The notes under the pieces were generated by a model. That model searched no databases, was not told the DNA's origin, and saw only the letters and a program-made list of their open reading frames with translations. From NCBI GenBank assembly GCA_020350725.1, contig CP070719.1, positions 2,380,616 through 2,444,615 on the forward strand: a stretch of 64,000 nt of DNA, read 5' to 3'. Of the stretch, positions 25,374 to 37,354 are shown piece after piece. Within the stretch, counting starts at the first letter, position 1; each line of letters starts with the position of its first letter. A program made the translations under genes and the position numbers. Source of the stretch: a bacterium. Lineage in GTDB: Bacteria > BMS3Abin14.

Positions 25374-27167
25374 ATGACGTTAACGATAGAACACCTCGGA
25401 CAGTGGCAGCGTACCCACAACTGCGGTTCCCTCACCAGGGAGCATACAGGGGAAAAGGTCCTCATCATGGGCTGGGTCCTCCGCCGGAGGGACCATGGCG
25501 GACTCATCTTCGTGGACCTCAGGGACCGCTGGGGAATCACGCAGGTCGTTTTCAACCCTGAGAGGGACTCGGGGTCCCACCAAAAAGCGGAGGATCTGAG
25601 GTCCGAGTACGTGATAGCGGTCAGGGGTGAAGTCATCGGGCGGCCCCAAGGCATGGTCAATCGTGAGCTTCCAACCGGAGAGATAGAGGTCCTGGTGGAT
25701 GACCTCCGCATATTGAATTCGAGCCTGACACCGCCCTTCGCCATCGACGAGAGGGAGGGTCCCGAAGTTGCCGAGAATGTCCGATTGAAGTACAGGTACC
25801 TCGACCTTCGCAGACAGTCCCTCCGCGACAACATGGTCCTTCGCTCACTGGTCTCGAAGTGGGTCAGGGATTACTTCTATTCCGAGGGATTTCTCGAGAT
25901 TGAAACACCCTTTCTGACCAAGAGCACACCCGAGGGCGCCAGGGACTACCTTGTCCCCAGCCGGGTCAGCCCCGGCCGGTTCTACGCCCTGCCGCAATCG
26001 CCCCAGCTTTTCAAACAGCTTCTGATGGTCTCGGGTTACGACCGGTATTTCCAGATCGTGCACTGTTTCCGGGATGAGGATCTGAGGGCCGACAGACAGC
26101 CCGAATTCACCCAGATCGATGTGGAGATGTCCTTTATTACCAGGGATTGCCTGTTTGGGCTGATGGAAGGTCTCATGGCCGACATCTTTCCCAGGGCCCT
26201 CGGTATTGACGTACAGCGTCCCTTTCCGAGACTGACCTACAGCGAATCGATGGCGCGGTTTGGATTGGATCGTCCTGACACCAGGTTCGCGATGGAGCTC
26301 GTGGACCTGACCGGTCCTCTGGGAAGGTCGGATGCCAGGTTGTTTGTCGACACCGTTGACGGGGGAGGAGTGATCAAGGGCCTGAATGTCAAAGGCCAGG
26401 AGAGTATGTCCCGCAGGGAACTGGACGACCTTACCGAATTTGTATCCATCTACGGCGCCAGGGGTCTCGCCTGGTTCAAAGGGGCTCAGGACGGATGGAA
26501 GTCCCCTCTGGCCAAGTATATCGACGATGATCTGAGGGGAGAAATCGCTCAGGCCGCAGATTTCTCGGACGGAGATCTCCTGTTGGTGATCGCTGGATCA
26601 GAGGACCTGGTCAATGAATCCCTCGGCCAGCTTCGGGTTCATCTCGCCCAGAGACTGGGTCTTATCCCCGAGGATCAGTACCACTTCCTGTGGGTTGTCG
26701 ATTTCCCGCTCTTCGAATACGACAAAGACGCGGGGCGGTTCAATTCAATGCACCATCCCTTTACATCCCCCTTGGAGGAGGATATCCCGCTTCTCGCAAC
26801 CGATCCAGGGAAGGTGAGGGCGAGGGCTTACGACATGGTCCTGAACGGGGCTGAGATCGGGGGCGGCAGCATCCGTATCCACCGCGAGGACGTCCAGAGC
26901 AGGATCTTTAAACTCCTCAATATCGGGCCGGAGGAAGCCAGGGAAAAGTTCGGATTTCTCCTCGATGCCCTTCAATATGGAGCACCGCCGCACGGCGGGA
27001 TCGCCTTCGGGCTCGACCGCATCCTCATGATCCTGACCGGTGCCGAATCCATCCGGGACGTTATTCCCTTTCCGAAAACCCAACGGGCGACGTGTCTCCT
27101 GACCGATGCCCCGAGTCCCGTCGATCCCGACCAGCTCGTGGAGCTCGGGATTCGCCTGCGCAAGTAA
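25374..27167 (+). CDS. aspS: Aspartyl-tRNA synthetase
   Basis: The 597-residue class IIb synthetase charges tRNA-Asp. An N-terminal OB-fold anticodon domain (about 1-110, VLIMGWVLRRRDHGGLIFVD), the catalytic core with motif 2 FRDEDLRADRQPEFTQID (about 220-240), a bacterial GAD insertion (about 300-420), and motif 3 GIAFGLDRILMILTG near the end are all present. Bacterial AspRS is either strict for tRNA-Asp or also charges tRNA-Asn; the sequence alone does not let me decide. The GC-rich 233-bp gap before it shows no T-box or clear promoter. A GGAGG site precedes the ATG. Confidence 0.97.
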   Translation: MTLTIEHLGQWQRTHNCGSLTREHTGEKVLIMGWVLRRRDHGGLIFVDLRDRWGITQVVFNPERDSGSHQKAEDLRSEYVIAVRGEVIGRPQGMVNRELPTGEIEVLVDDLRILNSSLTPPFAIDEREGPEVAENVRLKYRYLDLRRQSLRDNMVLRSLVSKWVRDYFYSEGFLEIETPFLTKSTPEGARDYLVPSRVSPGRFYALPQSPQLFKQLLMVSGYDRYFQIVHCFRDEDLRADRQPEFTQIDVEMSFITRDCLFGLMEGLMADIFPRALGIDVQRPFPRLTYSESMARFGLDRPDTRFAMELVDLTGPLGRSDARLFVDTVDGGGVIKGLNVKGQESMSRRELDDLTEFVSIYGARGLAWFKGAQDGWKSPLAKYIDDDLRGEIAQAADFSDGDLLLVIAGSEDLVNESLGQLRVHLAQRLGLIPEDQYHFLWVVDFPLFEYDKDAGRFNSMHHPFTSPLEEDIPLLATDPGKVRARAYDMVLNGAEIGGGSIRIHREDVQSRIFKLLNIGPEEAREKFGFLLDALQYGAPPHGGIAFGLDRILMILTGAESIRDVIPFPKTQRATCLLTDAPSPVDPDQLVELGIRLRK

Positions 27168-27188
27168 AGGGGCCGGCATTGCCCCTTT
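27166..27188 (+). terminator. Perfect hairpin at the end of aspS, without a U tract
   Basis: AAAGGGGC at 27166-27173 pairs with GCCCCTTT at 27181-27188 across a 7-base loop. It starts inside the aspS stop codon. The following bases are AAGAGGCGG, so it would lack a U run on the plus strand. Confidence 0.5.
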
Positions 27189-27204
27189 AAGAGGCGGAAA
27201 AACC

Positions 27205-27233
27205 TTGACACCTCATCCCGACCTATATATAGG
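27205..27233 (+). promoter_or_regulatory. Promoter of the TCA-cycle cluster
   Basis: TTGACA (27205-27210, perfect consensus), a 17-bp spacer and TATAGG (27228-27233) form a sigma-70-type promoter. The same layout, box for box, precedes the isocitrate dehydrogenase gene at 42158-42186. The last two bases of the -10 box are the first two of the operator. Confidence 0.8.
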
Positions 27234-27253
27234 TATACAGTATACAGTATACC
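27232..27253. promoter_or_regulatory. 22-bp near-palindromic operator upstream of mdh
   Basis: The site consists of half-sites GGTATACAGTA and TACAGTATACC, which match as inverted repeats at 10 of 11 positions. It covers the end of the -10 box and the expected transcription start, a position typical of repressor sites. A second copy lies at the same place in the icd promoter (42185-42206). The regulator is not encoded nearby; a GntR-type protein is a guess from the TATAC half-site style. Confidence 0.75.
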
Positions 27254-27595
27254 CATAAATTATCCTGTGGCTGCGTTGGAAAACATAGTTCATTCAGGCT
27301 CGAAGGGGTCCTAATGCGGAGAGTTCCGCGGTCGCCCGCAAAACTGGAATAAGGGAAACTTGGCGCCTCTCTTTTCCGTTCCTTCCGGCGATCCCGAATG
27401 TGCAGTATCTCCCGAAAACCGGGCGGGGCGGGTCTCTATTGTTTCGCTCCGACAGAATGTGAAGTCCGACGCAAGGAAGGGGGAAGGGGCTGGAAAAGAG
27501 CGTCACGTTCCGGGCCAACGGACCTGAAAGCAAACGAGTCTCAGGTTCCATGTTCCAGGGGGAGCGCCACCTGAAACAGGACACTTTTTCCCTGA

Positions 27596-28564
<969 letters not shown>

Positions 28565-28596
28565 TGGACCTTGAAATTTGCTGACCGGAACATGCG

Positions 28597-28643
28597 GGGG
28601 AAGGCAGCCTTCGTGGTTGAAAGGCACGCCTTCCCCTTCTTTT
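28597..28643 (+). terminator. Hairpin with U-rich tail between mdh and the fumarase genes
   Basis: GGGGAAGGC (28597-28605) and GCCTTCCCC (28628-28636) form a 9-bp perfect stem; inner CCTT/AAGG pairs extend it, and TTCTTTTG follows. As it lies inside a run of TCA genes, it may be a partial terminator that lowers expression of the genes downstream of mdh, or the end of a separate mdh transcript. Confidence 0.7.
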
Positions 28644-28803
28644 GAAGCCATCCGCCCGGTCCGGGACGAGGCACTTCCGGTCAGTCGCCTGCCGGGGATG
28701 CGGCGCGGGTCCCTTCCCTGCAGCAGGGGCGGGGATAACGCTACCCCTGCCGCCGTCGACCGATGCGGGAACGATCCATTCAGGAGGAGGTGAGGGCGAA
28801 CCG

Positions 28804-29643
28804 ATGAGAGAGGTCAGCACCGAACAGATTACCACAGCCGTCAAAAAAATGGCCCTGGAAGCGGCATATGAGCTTGGTGATGATGTGCGAGCCGCCCTGA
28901 ACAGGGGACTCGATCGGGAGACGTCCCCCACGGGAAGGGATGTGATCAATCAGCTGCTGGAGAACGCCGATATCGCCAAAGAGGGTGAGTTTCCCATGTG
29001 CCAGGACACGGGCCTGGCGGTCGTCTTCGTGGAACTGGGGCAGGATGTCCATATCGTCGGAGGCGACGTCAACGAGGCGATCCAGGACGGTGTGCGTCAG
29101 GGGTATGAAGAAGGTTACCTGAGAAAGAGCGTGTGCCACCCCTTCACCCGGCAGAATACAGGCGACAACACGCCTGCCATCCTCCATTTCCGCATCGTCC
29201 CCGGCGACGGGATCAAGATCACCCTCGCCGGCAAGGGCGGCGGCAGTGAGAACATGAGCCGCGTTATGATGCTCAAACCCTCCGACGGCAAGGAAGGGAT
29301 CAAGGACTACGTTGTTCAGAGGGTCAAGGAGGCCGGTCCAAACCCCTGCCCCCCCATCGTGGTGGGTGTCGGCATCGGAGGGACCTTCGAGAAAGCGGCC
29401 CTTCTGGCAAAGGAAGCTCTCCTGAGGCCCCTTGGGGAGGCGAACAAGGACCCGGAGCTGGCCGAGATGGAGTCCGAACTCCTGGACAGGATCAACAAGC
29501 TGGGCATAGGCCCGGCGGGCCTGGGGGGGAGGACGACCGCTCTGGCAGTCAACGTCGAGATGATGCCGTGTCACATCGCCAGCCTTCCCGTCGCCGTGAA
29601 TATCAACTGTCACGCGCATCGTCACAAGGAGACGGCTATATGA
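28804..29643 (+). CDS. fumA: Fumarate hydratase class I, alpha subunit
   Basis: Class I fumarases carry a labile 4Fe-4S cluster and interconvert fumarate and malate; in this two-subunit form the alpha chain equals the N-terminal part of E. coli FumA. The 279-residue product has FPMCQDTGLAVVFVE, whose cysteine is a likely cluster ligand, HPFTRQNTGDNTPAI, the glycine-rich AGKGGGSENMS, GVGIGGTFEKAALLAKEAL, and a C-terminal MPCHIASLPVAVNINCHAHR with two more cysteines. I chose the ATG at 28804, which has GGAGGTGAGG upstream; a longer frame from 28642 lacks family similarity in its first 54 residues. The beta subunit follows. Confidence 0.93.
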   Translation: MREVSTEQITTAVKKMALEAAYELGDDVRAALNRGLDRETSPTGRDVINQLLENADIAKEGEFPMCQDTGLAVVFVELGQDVHIVGGDVNEAIQDGVRQGYEEGYLRKSVCHPFTRQNTGDNTPAILHFRIVPGDGIKITLAGKGGGSENMSRVMMLKPSDGKEGIKDYVVQRVKEAGPNPCPPIVVGVGIGGTFEKAALLAKEALLRPLGEANKDPELAEMESELLDRINKLGIGPAGLGGRTTALAVNVEMMPCHIASLPVAVNINCHAHRHKETAI

Positions 29644-29759
29644 AAAGGGAGCAGTCCCCCTTACCCAGGTCCCGCGTCCGGCGGCCGAGTGTGCCTCTTG
29701 ATCCCGGGCGATGGACCTTTGACGATCCGCCAGCAGGATAATTAACGAGGTTGTCTGCC

Positions 29760-30317
29760 ATGTCCGAACCGATCATATTGACCCCACCCTTGAAGGACGA
29801 GGATGTCGTCGGGCTCCGATCCGGCGACAGGGTCCTCATCACGGGAACGATATACACGGGCCGGGACGCCGCCCACAAGAGGCTCGTGGACCTGCTCCAT
29901 GAGGGGAAGCCGCTTCCCATTGACCTCGCAGGCCAGATCATCTATTTTGTCGGTCCGACGCCGACGAGGCCGGGAAAGCCCATCGGTTCGGCAGGCCCCA
30001 CTACGAGCTACCGAATGGATGCCTACTCTCCAAGCCTCATCCAACAGGGGCTGAAGGGGATGATCGGCAAGGGTTCCCGATCACAGGAGGTCATCGACGC
30101 CATGGTGCGGTACAGGGCCGTCTACTTCGCCGCCGTGGGGGGCGCGGCCGCCCTCATTTCCCGTCGCATAGAGTCCTCCCAGATCGTCGCCTACGAGGAC
30201 CTGGGACCGGAGGCGATACGAAAGCTTGAGGTCAGGGATTTTCCTGTTATCGTCGTCAACGACTGCGAGGGAAACGACCTGTACAGGGACGGCACAGAGG
30301 AATATGCCGTTAAATAG
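29760..30317 (+). CDS. fumB: Fumarate hydratase class I, beta subunit
   Basis: The 185-residue chain equals the C-terminal part of single-chain class I fumarase and completes the enzyme with the alpha subunit. Landmarks are the LRSGDRVLITGTIYTGRDAA segment, GPTPTRPGKPIGSAGPTTSY with substrate-binding serine and threonine residues, GMIGKG, YFAAVGGAAALISRRI, and the final FPVIVVNDCEGNDLY. The ATG at 29760 is preferred; a TTG at 29751 is possible. The gap of 116 bp after the alpha subunit is longer than within the rest of the cluster and holds no obvious signal. Confidence 0.93.
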   Translation: MSEPIILTPPLKDEDVVGLRSGDRVLITGTIYTGRDAAHKRLVDLLHEGKPLPIDLAGQIIYFVGPTPTRPGKPIGSAGPTTSYRMDAYSPSLIQQGLKGMIGKGSRSQEVIDAMVRYRAVYFAAVGGAAALISRRIESSQIVAYEDLGPEAIRKLEVRDFPVIVVNDCEGNDLYRDGTEEYAVK

Positions 30318-30424
30318 AACAAAGTGCTGAGAACCACGTTCCAGGAATGATGCTCTTGCCTTAATTCTCAATCCCTGGTTCCAGGCTCATAGCGCTGCAA
30401 CACTCAGGAAACGGAGGTCATCGG

Positions 30425-31594
30425 GTGAAGATCCACGAGTATCAAGCCAAGGAACTTCTGAGACAGTATGGCGTGCCCGTCCCGGACGGAGGTGTCGCCT
30501 TCACCTCCGAGGAGGCACGGGAAATCGCCGCCAGGCTGAACACCAGAGCGGTCGTCAAGGCCCAGATCCACGCCGGCGGGAGGGGCAAGGCAGGCGGTGT
30601 CCAGCTGGTGAGCACGCCCGATGAGGCGGCGAGCACAGCCGGTGAGCTCCTCGGGAAGTCTCTGGTGACCTACCAGACCGGCCCGGAGGGGCAGGTCGTC
30701 AGCCGAGTCCTCGTCGAGGGGGCGTTGGGGATTGCGTCCGAACTCTACCTGGGAATGGTGATCGATCGGGCAACCGAGAGGGTCGTCGTCATGGCCAGCA
30801 CGGAGGGGGGGGTTGAGATCGAGAAGGTTGCAGCCGAGACACCGGAGAAGATCCTCAAACAGTACGCCGATCCGGCGCTGGGATTGATGCCCTACCAGGC
30901 GCGCCTTCTGGCCTTCGGGCTCGGTCTCCAGGGAAAGACGGCGAGCGCAGCCGCCTCCTTCATCATGAAACTCTACCAGCTCTTCGTAGACAAGGACTGC
31001 TCCCTGGCCGAGATCAACCCCCTGGTCATCCTCGAGGACGGCGGTGTGATCGCCCTCGATGCGAAGCTCAACTTCGATGACAATGCTCTTTACAGACACC
31101 CTGAAGTCACCGACCTCAGAGACCTCACGGAGGAGGAACCCCTCGAGATAGAAGCATCGGAGTATGGACTCTCCTACATCAAACTCGACGGCAATGTCGG
31201 CTGCATGGTCAATGGAGCGGGTCTCGCCATGGCGACCATGGATATCATCAAGTTAGCCGGTGGCGAACCGGCCAACTTCCTCGATGTGGGCGGCGCTGCG
31301 AAGGAGGAGTCGGTGACCAACGCCTTTCGCATCATCCTGGCCGACGAAAACGTGAAAGCTGTCCTGGTGAACATCTTCGGGGGGATCGTTCGCTGTGACA
31401 TCGTGGCCCAGGGTGTCGTGAATGCCGCCAGGAACCTCGATGTCAAGGTGCCGGTCGTCGTCAGGCTGGAGGGCACGAACGCGGAGGAGGGACTGAAACT
31501 CATTGAGGAATCCGGCATGAAGTTCGTGACTGCTAAGGGGCTCAAGACAGCGGCCGAAAATGCTGTCAAGGCCGCCACCGGCCAGGAGGTCTGA
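30425..31594 (+). CDS. sucC: Succinyl-CoA synthetase, beta subunit
   Basis: This ATP-grasp subunit works with SucD to interconvert succinyl-CoA and succinate with substrate-level ATP or GTP formation. The 389-residue product begins [20 protein letters not shown], contains the nucleotide-binding [13 protein letters not shown], the metal-binding AEINPLVI and the succinate-binding [15 protein letters not shown] and [15 protein letters not shown]. The start is a GTG at 30425 with GGAGGT six bases upstream. A stop-to-start distance of one base links it to sucD. It lies in the TCA cluster directly before the 2-oxoglutarate oxidoreductase genes, whose product is succinyl-CoA. Confidence 0.97.
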   Translation: MKIHEYQAKELLRQYGVPVPDGGVAFTSEEAREIAARLNTRAVVKAQIHAGGRGKAGGVQLVSTPDEAASTAGELLGKSLVTYQTGPEGQVVSRVLVEGALGIASELYLGMVIDRATERVVVMASTEGGVEIEKVAAETPEKILKQYADPALGLMPYQARLLAFGLGLQGKTASAAASFIMKLYQLFVDKDCSLAEINPLVILEDGGVIALDAKLNFDDNALYRHPEVTDLRDLTEEEPLEIEASEYGLSYIKLDGNVGCMVNGAGLAMATMDIIKLAGGEPANFLDVGGAAKEESVTNAFRIILADENVKAVLVNIFGGIVRCDIVAQGVVNAARNLDVKVPVVVRLEGTNAEEGLKLIEESGMKFVTAKGLKTAAENAVKAATGQEV

Positions 31595-31595
31595 G

Positions 31596-32468
31596 ATGAG
31601 CATCCTCGTGAACAGAGAAACCAGGGTCGTTGTCCAGGGTATCACCGGCCGGGAGGGGTCCTTTCACACGGAGCAGTGTGTCGCCTACGGAACAAAGGTC
31701 GTCGCGGGTGTCACGCCCGGCAAGGGCGGCGAGACCGCGAACGGGATTCCGGTCTTCAACACGGTGGCTGAAGCAGTTGAAAAGGAAGGCGCCAACGCAT
31801 CGCTTATCTTCGTCCCGCCTGCCTTCTCGGGCGACGCGGTCCTGGAATCGGCATCGGCGGGGATAGAGCTGGTGGTGTGCATCACCGAGGGGATACCCAC
31901 CGTCGATATGATCAAGGTCAAGGATGCCCTCAGGGGCACAGGCGTCAGGATGGTCGGCCCCAATTGCCCGGGCGTCATCACACCCGGTCAATGCAAGATG
32001 GGCATCATGCCGGGATTCATTCACATGGAAGGAAGGGTTGGGGTCATCTCCCGCAGTGGTACCCTCACCTATGAGGCGGTTGCCCAGCTGACCGAGCTGG
32101 GTATAGGCCAGAGCACCTGTATCGGGATCGGCGGCGACCCGGTCATCGGAAGCACATTTCTGGATCTCCTGCGGCTCTTCAATGATGATCCCGAGACGGA
32201 CGCGGTGGTCCTTATCGGTGAGATCGGCGGTTCCGCGGAAGAGGAGGCTGCCGAATACATCGGCCGGGAGATGAAAAAACCGGTTGTCTCTTTCATCGCA
32301 GGACAGACCGCGCCTCCCGGCAAGCGGATGGGCCATGCCGGAGCCATCATCGCCGGAGGCAAGGGAACCGCGGCCGAGAAGGTCTCGGCCCTGGAGAAGG
32401 CCGGTGTTATCGTCAGCAGCAGCCCAGCGGACATCGGCGCCAAAGTGGCCGAAGTCCTTGGTCTTTGA
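31596..32468 (+). CDS. sucD: Succinyl-CoA synthetase, alpha subunit
   Basis: The 290-residue alpha subunit holds the CoA-binding Rossmann domain ([20 protein letters not shown]) and the phosphohistidine site ([17 protein letters not shown] near residue 247). [12 protein letters not shown] and [14 protein letters not shown] are family motifs. I chose the ATG at 31596, where GGAGGTCTGAG precedes it; the sucC stop ends two bases upstream. A longer frame from 31560 overlaps sucC and is not needed. The ferredoxin gene korD follows after 13 bases. Confidence 0.97.
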   Translation: MSILVNRETRVVVQGITGREGSFHTEQCVAYGTKVVAGVTPGKGGETANGIPVFNTVAEAVEKEGANASLIFVPPAFSGDAVLESASAGIELVVCITEGIPTVDMIKVKDALRGTGVRMVGPNCPGVITPGQCKMGIMPGFIHMEGRVGVISRSGTLTYEAVAQLTELGIGQSTCIGIGGDPVIGSTFLDLLRLFNDDPETDAVVLIGEIGGSAEEEAAEYIGREMKKPVVSFIAGQTAPPGKRMGHAGAIIAGGKGTAAEKVSALEKAGVIVSSSPADIGAKVAEVLGL

Positions 32469-32481
32469 CAGGGAGGATAGG

Positions 32482-32736
32482 ATGGCCGAGAAGGTTCGCC
32501 AGGAAGAGACGGAAGTCGCTCAATACGAGGAAAGGAAGATCGTCATCCTCCCTCGCCACTGCAAGGGCTGTGAGATATGCGTCCTTCTGTGCCCGGCCTC
32601 CGTTCTGGAGATGAAGGATTTCAAGGCCCATGTGGCCCGAATAGAGGATTGCACCGAATGCATGCTCTGTGAGATCCGATGCCCCGATTTTGCTATAGAG
32701 GTCTATCAATCGGGCAAGAAGGGGAAGGCGAAATGA
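32482..32736 (+). CDS. korD: 2-oxoglutarate:ferredoxin oxidoreductase, delta (ferredoxin) subunit
   Basis: The 84-residue protein is a two-cluster ferredoxin with the motifs CKGCEICVLLCP and CTECMLCEIRCP, enough for two 4Fe-4S clusters. In the multi-subunit 2-oxoacid:ferredoxin oxidoreductases this chain passes electrons from the catalytic core to free ferredoxin. It has a short charged N-terminus before the first cluster. The ATG at 32482 follows GGGAGGATAGG. Its TGA overlaps the korA ATG (ATGA), indicating translational coupling. Gene order korD-korA-korB is as in many anaerobes. Confidence 0.92.
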   Translation: MAEKVRQEETEVAQYEERKIVILPRHCKGCEICVLLCPASVLEMKDFKAHVARIEDCTECMLCEIRCPDFAIEVYQSGKKGKAK

Positions 32737-33866
32737 GCGGAAAGGAAGTCTTCTACCAGGGGAACGAGGCGTGCGCGGAGGGTGCCCTGTACGCCGGCTG
32801 CCGCTTCTTCGCCGGCTACCCCATCACACCCTCCACGGAGGTGGCCGAATTCCTCGCCAGGCGCCTTCCCCGGGTGGGTGGCGCCTTTATCCAGATGGAG
32901 GATGAGATCGCGGCCATGGCCGCTGTCATCGGCGCCTCCCTCGTGGGCAAGAAGAGCCTGACGGCCACCAGTGGACCGGGATACTCACTCAAGATGGAGA
33001 ACCTCGGGTACGCCTGCATTGCCGAGGTTCCCTGCGTCATCGTCAACGTGATGAGAGGAGGGCCGAGCACCGGCCTGCCAACGGGGCCCAGCCAGTCGGA
33101 CGTCATGCAGGCGCGCTGGGGCACGCACGGGGACCACCCGGCCATCGCCCTCGCTCCGGCATCGGTCCAGGAGATCTTCACCGAGACGGTAAGGGCCTTT
33201 AACATCTCCGAGCGACTGAGAACGCCTGTGTCTCTCCTGACCGACGAGATCATCGGTCACATGAGGGAGAGGATCATCATCCCTCCGGAGGGGGAACTGG
33301 AGATCTGGGACAGGCCACGTCCCACCGTCCCTCCTGAACAGTACAAACCCTACGATATAAGCGAGGGGATCATTCCGCCCATGGCGGATTTCGGTTCAGG
33401 CTATCGATACCATGTCACCGGTCTCAACCACGACGAGACGGGATTCCCGACCAACAAACCTTCTCTGGTTCAACCGGAGGAGGAGAGGCTTATGGCGAAG
33501 GTCACGGAGAACCTCGACATCCTGGAGAAGCACGAATACACCGAAAAGGAGGGGGCCAGGATCGGGGTGGTGTCCTTCGGTTCCTCGGCCAGGTCCTCCC
33601 GCGCCGCCATCGGCCTGGCGGCGGAAGCCGGGATCAAGGTCGACTTTCTCAGGCTCATCACCCTCTGGCCCTTCCCGGAGGATGCGGCCGTCCAGATGGC
33701 GGACAAGGTCGACACGATCATCGTACCGGAGATGAACCTCGGCCAGATGATCGAGGAGGTCCAGCGTTCCATCGCCGGCAGGGCCGAGGTCGTCGGCGTC
33801 AACAGGGCGGACGGAGAGCCCATCACCCCCGCCCAGATACTGGACAGGATCAGGGAGGTGGCCTGA
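32733..33866 (+). CDS. korA: 2-oxoglutarate:ferredoxin oxidoreductase, alpha subunit
   Basis: KorA is the large catalytic subunit for oxidising 2-oxoglutarate and CoA to succinyl-CoA and CO2 with ferredoxin as acceptor. The 377-residue product shows FYQGNEACAEGALYAGCRFF, AGYPITPSTEVAEFL, IQMEDEIAAMAAVIGASL, TATSGPGYSLKMENLGYA and GGPSTGLPTGPSQSD, all typical of this subunit. The enzyme is reversible and in principle allows reductive TCA flux. The KorA assignment over pyruvate or branched-chain homologues rests on the succinyl-CoA synthetase and other TCA genes around it. It overlaps korD and korB by a few bases. Confidence 0.93.
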   Translation: MSGKEVFYQGNEACAEGALYAGCRFFAGYPITPSTEVAEFLARRLPRVGGAFIQMEDEIAAMAAVIGASLVGKKSLTATSGPGYSLKMENLGYACIAEVPCVIVNVMRGGPSTGLPTGPSQSDVMQARWGTHGDHPAIALAPASVQEIFTETVRAFNISERLRTPVSLLTDEIIGHMRERIIIPPEGELEIWDRPRPTVPPEQYKPYDISEGIIPPMADFGSGYRYHVTGLNHDETGFPTNKPSLVQPEEERLMAKVTENLDILEKHEYTEKEGARIGVVSFGSSARSSRAAIGLAAEAGIKVDFLRLITLWPFPEDAAVQMADKVDTIIVPEMNLGQMIEEVQRSIAGRAEVVGVNRADGEPITPAQILDRIREVA

Positions 33867-34684
33867 TGACGTTCAACTACGATGAATATATCAGACCCGG
33901 TAAGCTCCCCCACATCTGGTGCCCCGGGTGCGCCCACGGCATCGTGATGAAGAGCATCATAAGGGCCATCGACCGCGTCGGTCTCGAAAAGGACAAGACG
34001 GTCATCGTGTCCGGCATCGGGTGCGCGTCCCGGATGCCGGGGTACGTCGATTTCAACACCCTGCACACGACGCACGGCAGATCACTGGCTTTTGCCACCG
34101 GTGTCAAAATGGCGGACCCGGAATTGAATGTCATCGCCGTGGCCGGCGACGGGGACGCTCTCGCCATCGGGGGGAACCACTTCATCCACACCTGCCGCAG
34201 GAACATCGACATCACCATGATCGTTTTCAACAACAACATCTACGGCATGACGGGCGGTCAGTTCTCCCCGACCACGCCCCACGGCAGGTTGGCCTCCACC
34301 ACGCCCTACGGCAACCCGGATTACGCTTTCGACGTCGTGGAACTCTCGATTGGCGCCGGCGCCAGCTACGTGTCCCGGAGCACGGCCTATCACGCCATAC
34401 CGCTGGAGAGGCAGATCGCGGACGGGATCGCCCACAAGGGGTTTTCGGTCATCGACGCTCTGTGCACCTGCCCCACGACGTATGGGAGACGAAACAAACT
34501 GGGAAACGCGACGGAGATGCTGATGTGGTTCAAGGACAACACGGTCGGCGTCAAGGCGGCCGAGAAGATGCCCCCCGAGAAATTGGAGGGAAAGATCCTC
34601 ACCGGGGTCTTCAAAAAAGAGGAAAAGCCCGAATACTGTGACGAGTACGCCAAGATCATCGAAAGGGTATCCGCCAAGGGCTGA
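33866..34684 (+). CDS. korB: 2-oxoglutarate:ferredoxin oxidoreductase, beta subunit
   Basis: The 272-residue beta subunit binds thiamine diphosphate. It shows HIWCPGCAHGIVMKSI near the start, SGIGCASRMPGYVDFNTLHT with HGRSLAFATGVKMA, the TPP-binding core AGDGDALAIGGNHFIH and NNNIYGMTGGQFSPTTP. One cysteine pair (CPGC) plus later cysteines may hold a 4Fe-4S cluster as in related enzymes. Start and korA stop share TGATG. The gamma subunit, which is needed for a full KorABCD, is not next to it but lies after the sdh genes at 38162. Confidence 0.94.
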   Translation: MTFNYDEYIRPGKLPHIWCPGCAHGIVMKSIIRAIDRVGLEKDKTVIVSGIGCASRMPGYVDFNTLHTTHGRSLAFATGVKMADPELNVIAVAGDGDALAIGGNHFIHTCRRNIDITMIVFNNNIYGMTGGQFSPTTPHGRLASTTPYGNPDYAFDVVELSIGAGASYVSRSTAYHAIPLERQIADGIAHKGFSVIDALCTCPTTYGRRNKLGNATEMLMWFKDNTVGVKAAEKMPPEKLEGKILTGVFKKEEKPEYCDEYAKIIERVSAKG

Positions 34685-34764
34685 AGGCAGGGCAGTGGAG
34701 GGCAGGCGGTCACCAATGTCCGTCTTCCTGCGCAACCAAACCCCATGATTTAAGGAAAGGTGCC

Positions 34765-35427
34765 ATGTCAGTGTTAAAAAGTGCGGTGGGAAGGAAAGTG
34801 ATAATGGCGGTGACCGGTTTCTTTATGGTCTTTTTCGTCCTGATGCACCTCCTCGGGAATTCGACCATATTCATCGGTCCGGAATGGATCAACTCATACG
34901 CGGAACACCTCCACGATCTTCCCGTGGTCGTGTGGCCTTTCCGCGGTTTCATGTTCGTCATGCTCTGCCTCCATGTCTTTTTCGGCATTACGCTGACCCT
35001 GGAGAACTGGGGGGCCAACCCCGGGAAATACGCCGTCTCGAAAAAGCTCAAGACCACCTTTGCCGGCAAGACCATGATCTGGACGGGACTTCTCCTTCTC
35101 GCGTTTATCCTGTTTCACCTGCTTCACTTCACCTTGAAGGTCGTCCCGGAGGTTCCCCAGGTGCTCGATGAACTCGGACGGTTCGATGTCTACACAATGA
35201 TGGTCGCCGGTCTCCTGAACAGGGTTGTGGCGGGGATCTATATCGCAGCAATGATCGTCCTGTTCCTTCACACGAGTCACGGCATCCAGAGCATCTTCCA
35301 GACCATTGGCCTAAACAACGAGAGGACACTGCCCAAATACAACCTGGCGGCAAAATTCCTGTCCGCTGTCTTTCTGATCGGGTTCAGTGCCATTCCTGTT
35401 CTCATCGTCACGTGGATCATTAGCTAG
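34765..35427 (+). CDS. sdhC: Succinate dehydrogenase/fumarate reductase, cytochrome b subunit
   Basis: The 220-residue membrane anchor has five predicted helices (near residues 10-32, 57-80, 110-130, 150-172 and 196-218). Histidines near the helix ends ([24 protein letters not shown]) are fit to bind two b hemes. This is the five-helix, di-heme type found in Geobacter, Wolinella and Bacillus, which works with menaquinone. Such complexes can act as succinate dehydrogenase or fumarate reductase. It starts the sdhCAB trio, 80 bases after korB, in the same direction. Confidence 0.94.
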   Translation: MSVLKSAVGRKVIMAVTGFFMVFFVLMHLLGNSTIFIGPEWINSYAEHLHDLPVVVWPFRGFMFVMLCLHVFFGITLTLENWGANPGKYAVSKKLKTTFAGKTMIWTGLLLLAFILFHLLHFTLKVVPEVPQVLDELGRFDVYTMMVAGLLNRVVAGIYIAAMIVLFLHTSHGIQSIFQTIGLNNERTLPKYNLAAKFLSAVFLIGFSAIPVLIVTWIIS

Positions 35428-35440
35428 AAGGGGGGAATCA

Positions 35441-37353
<1,913 letters not shown>

Positions 37354-37354
<1 letters not shown>

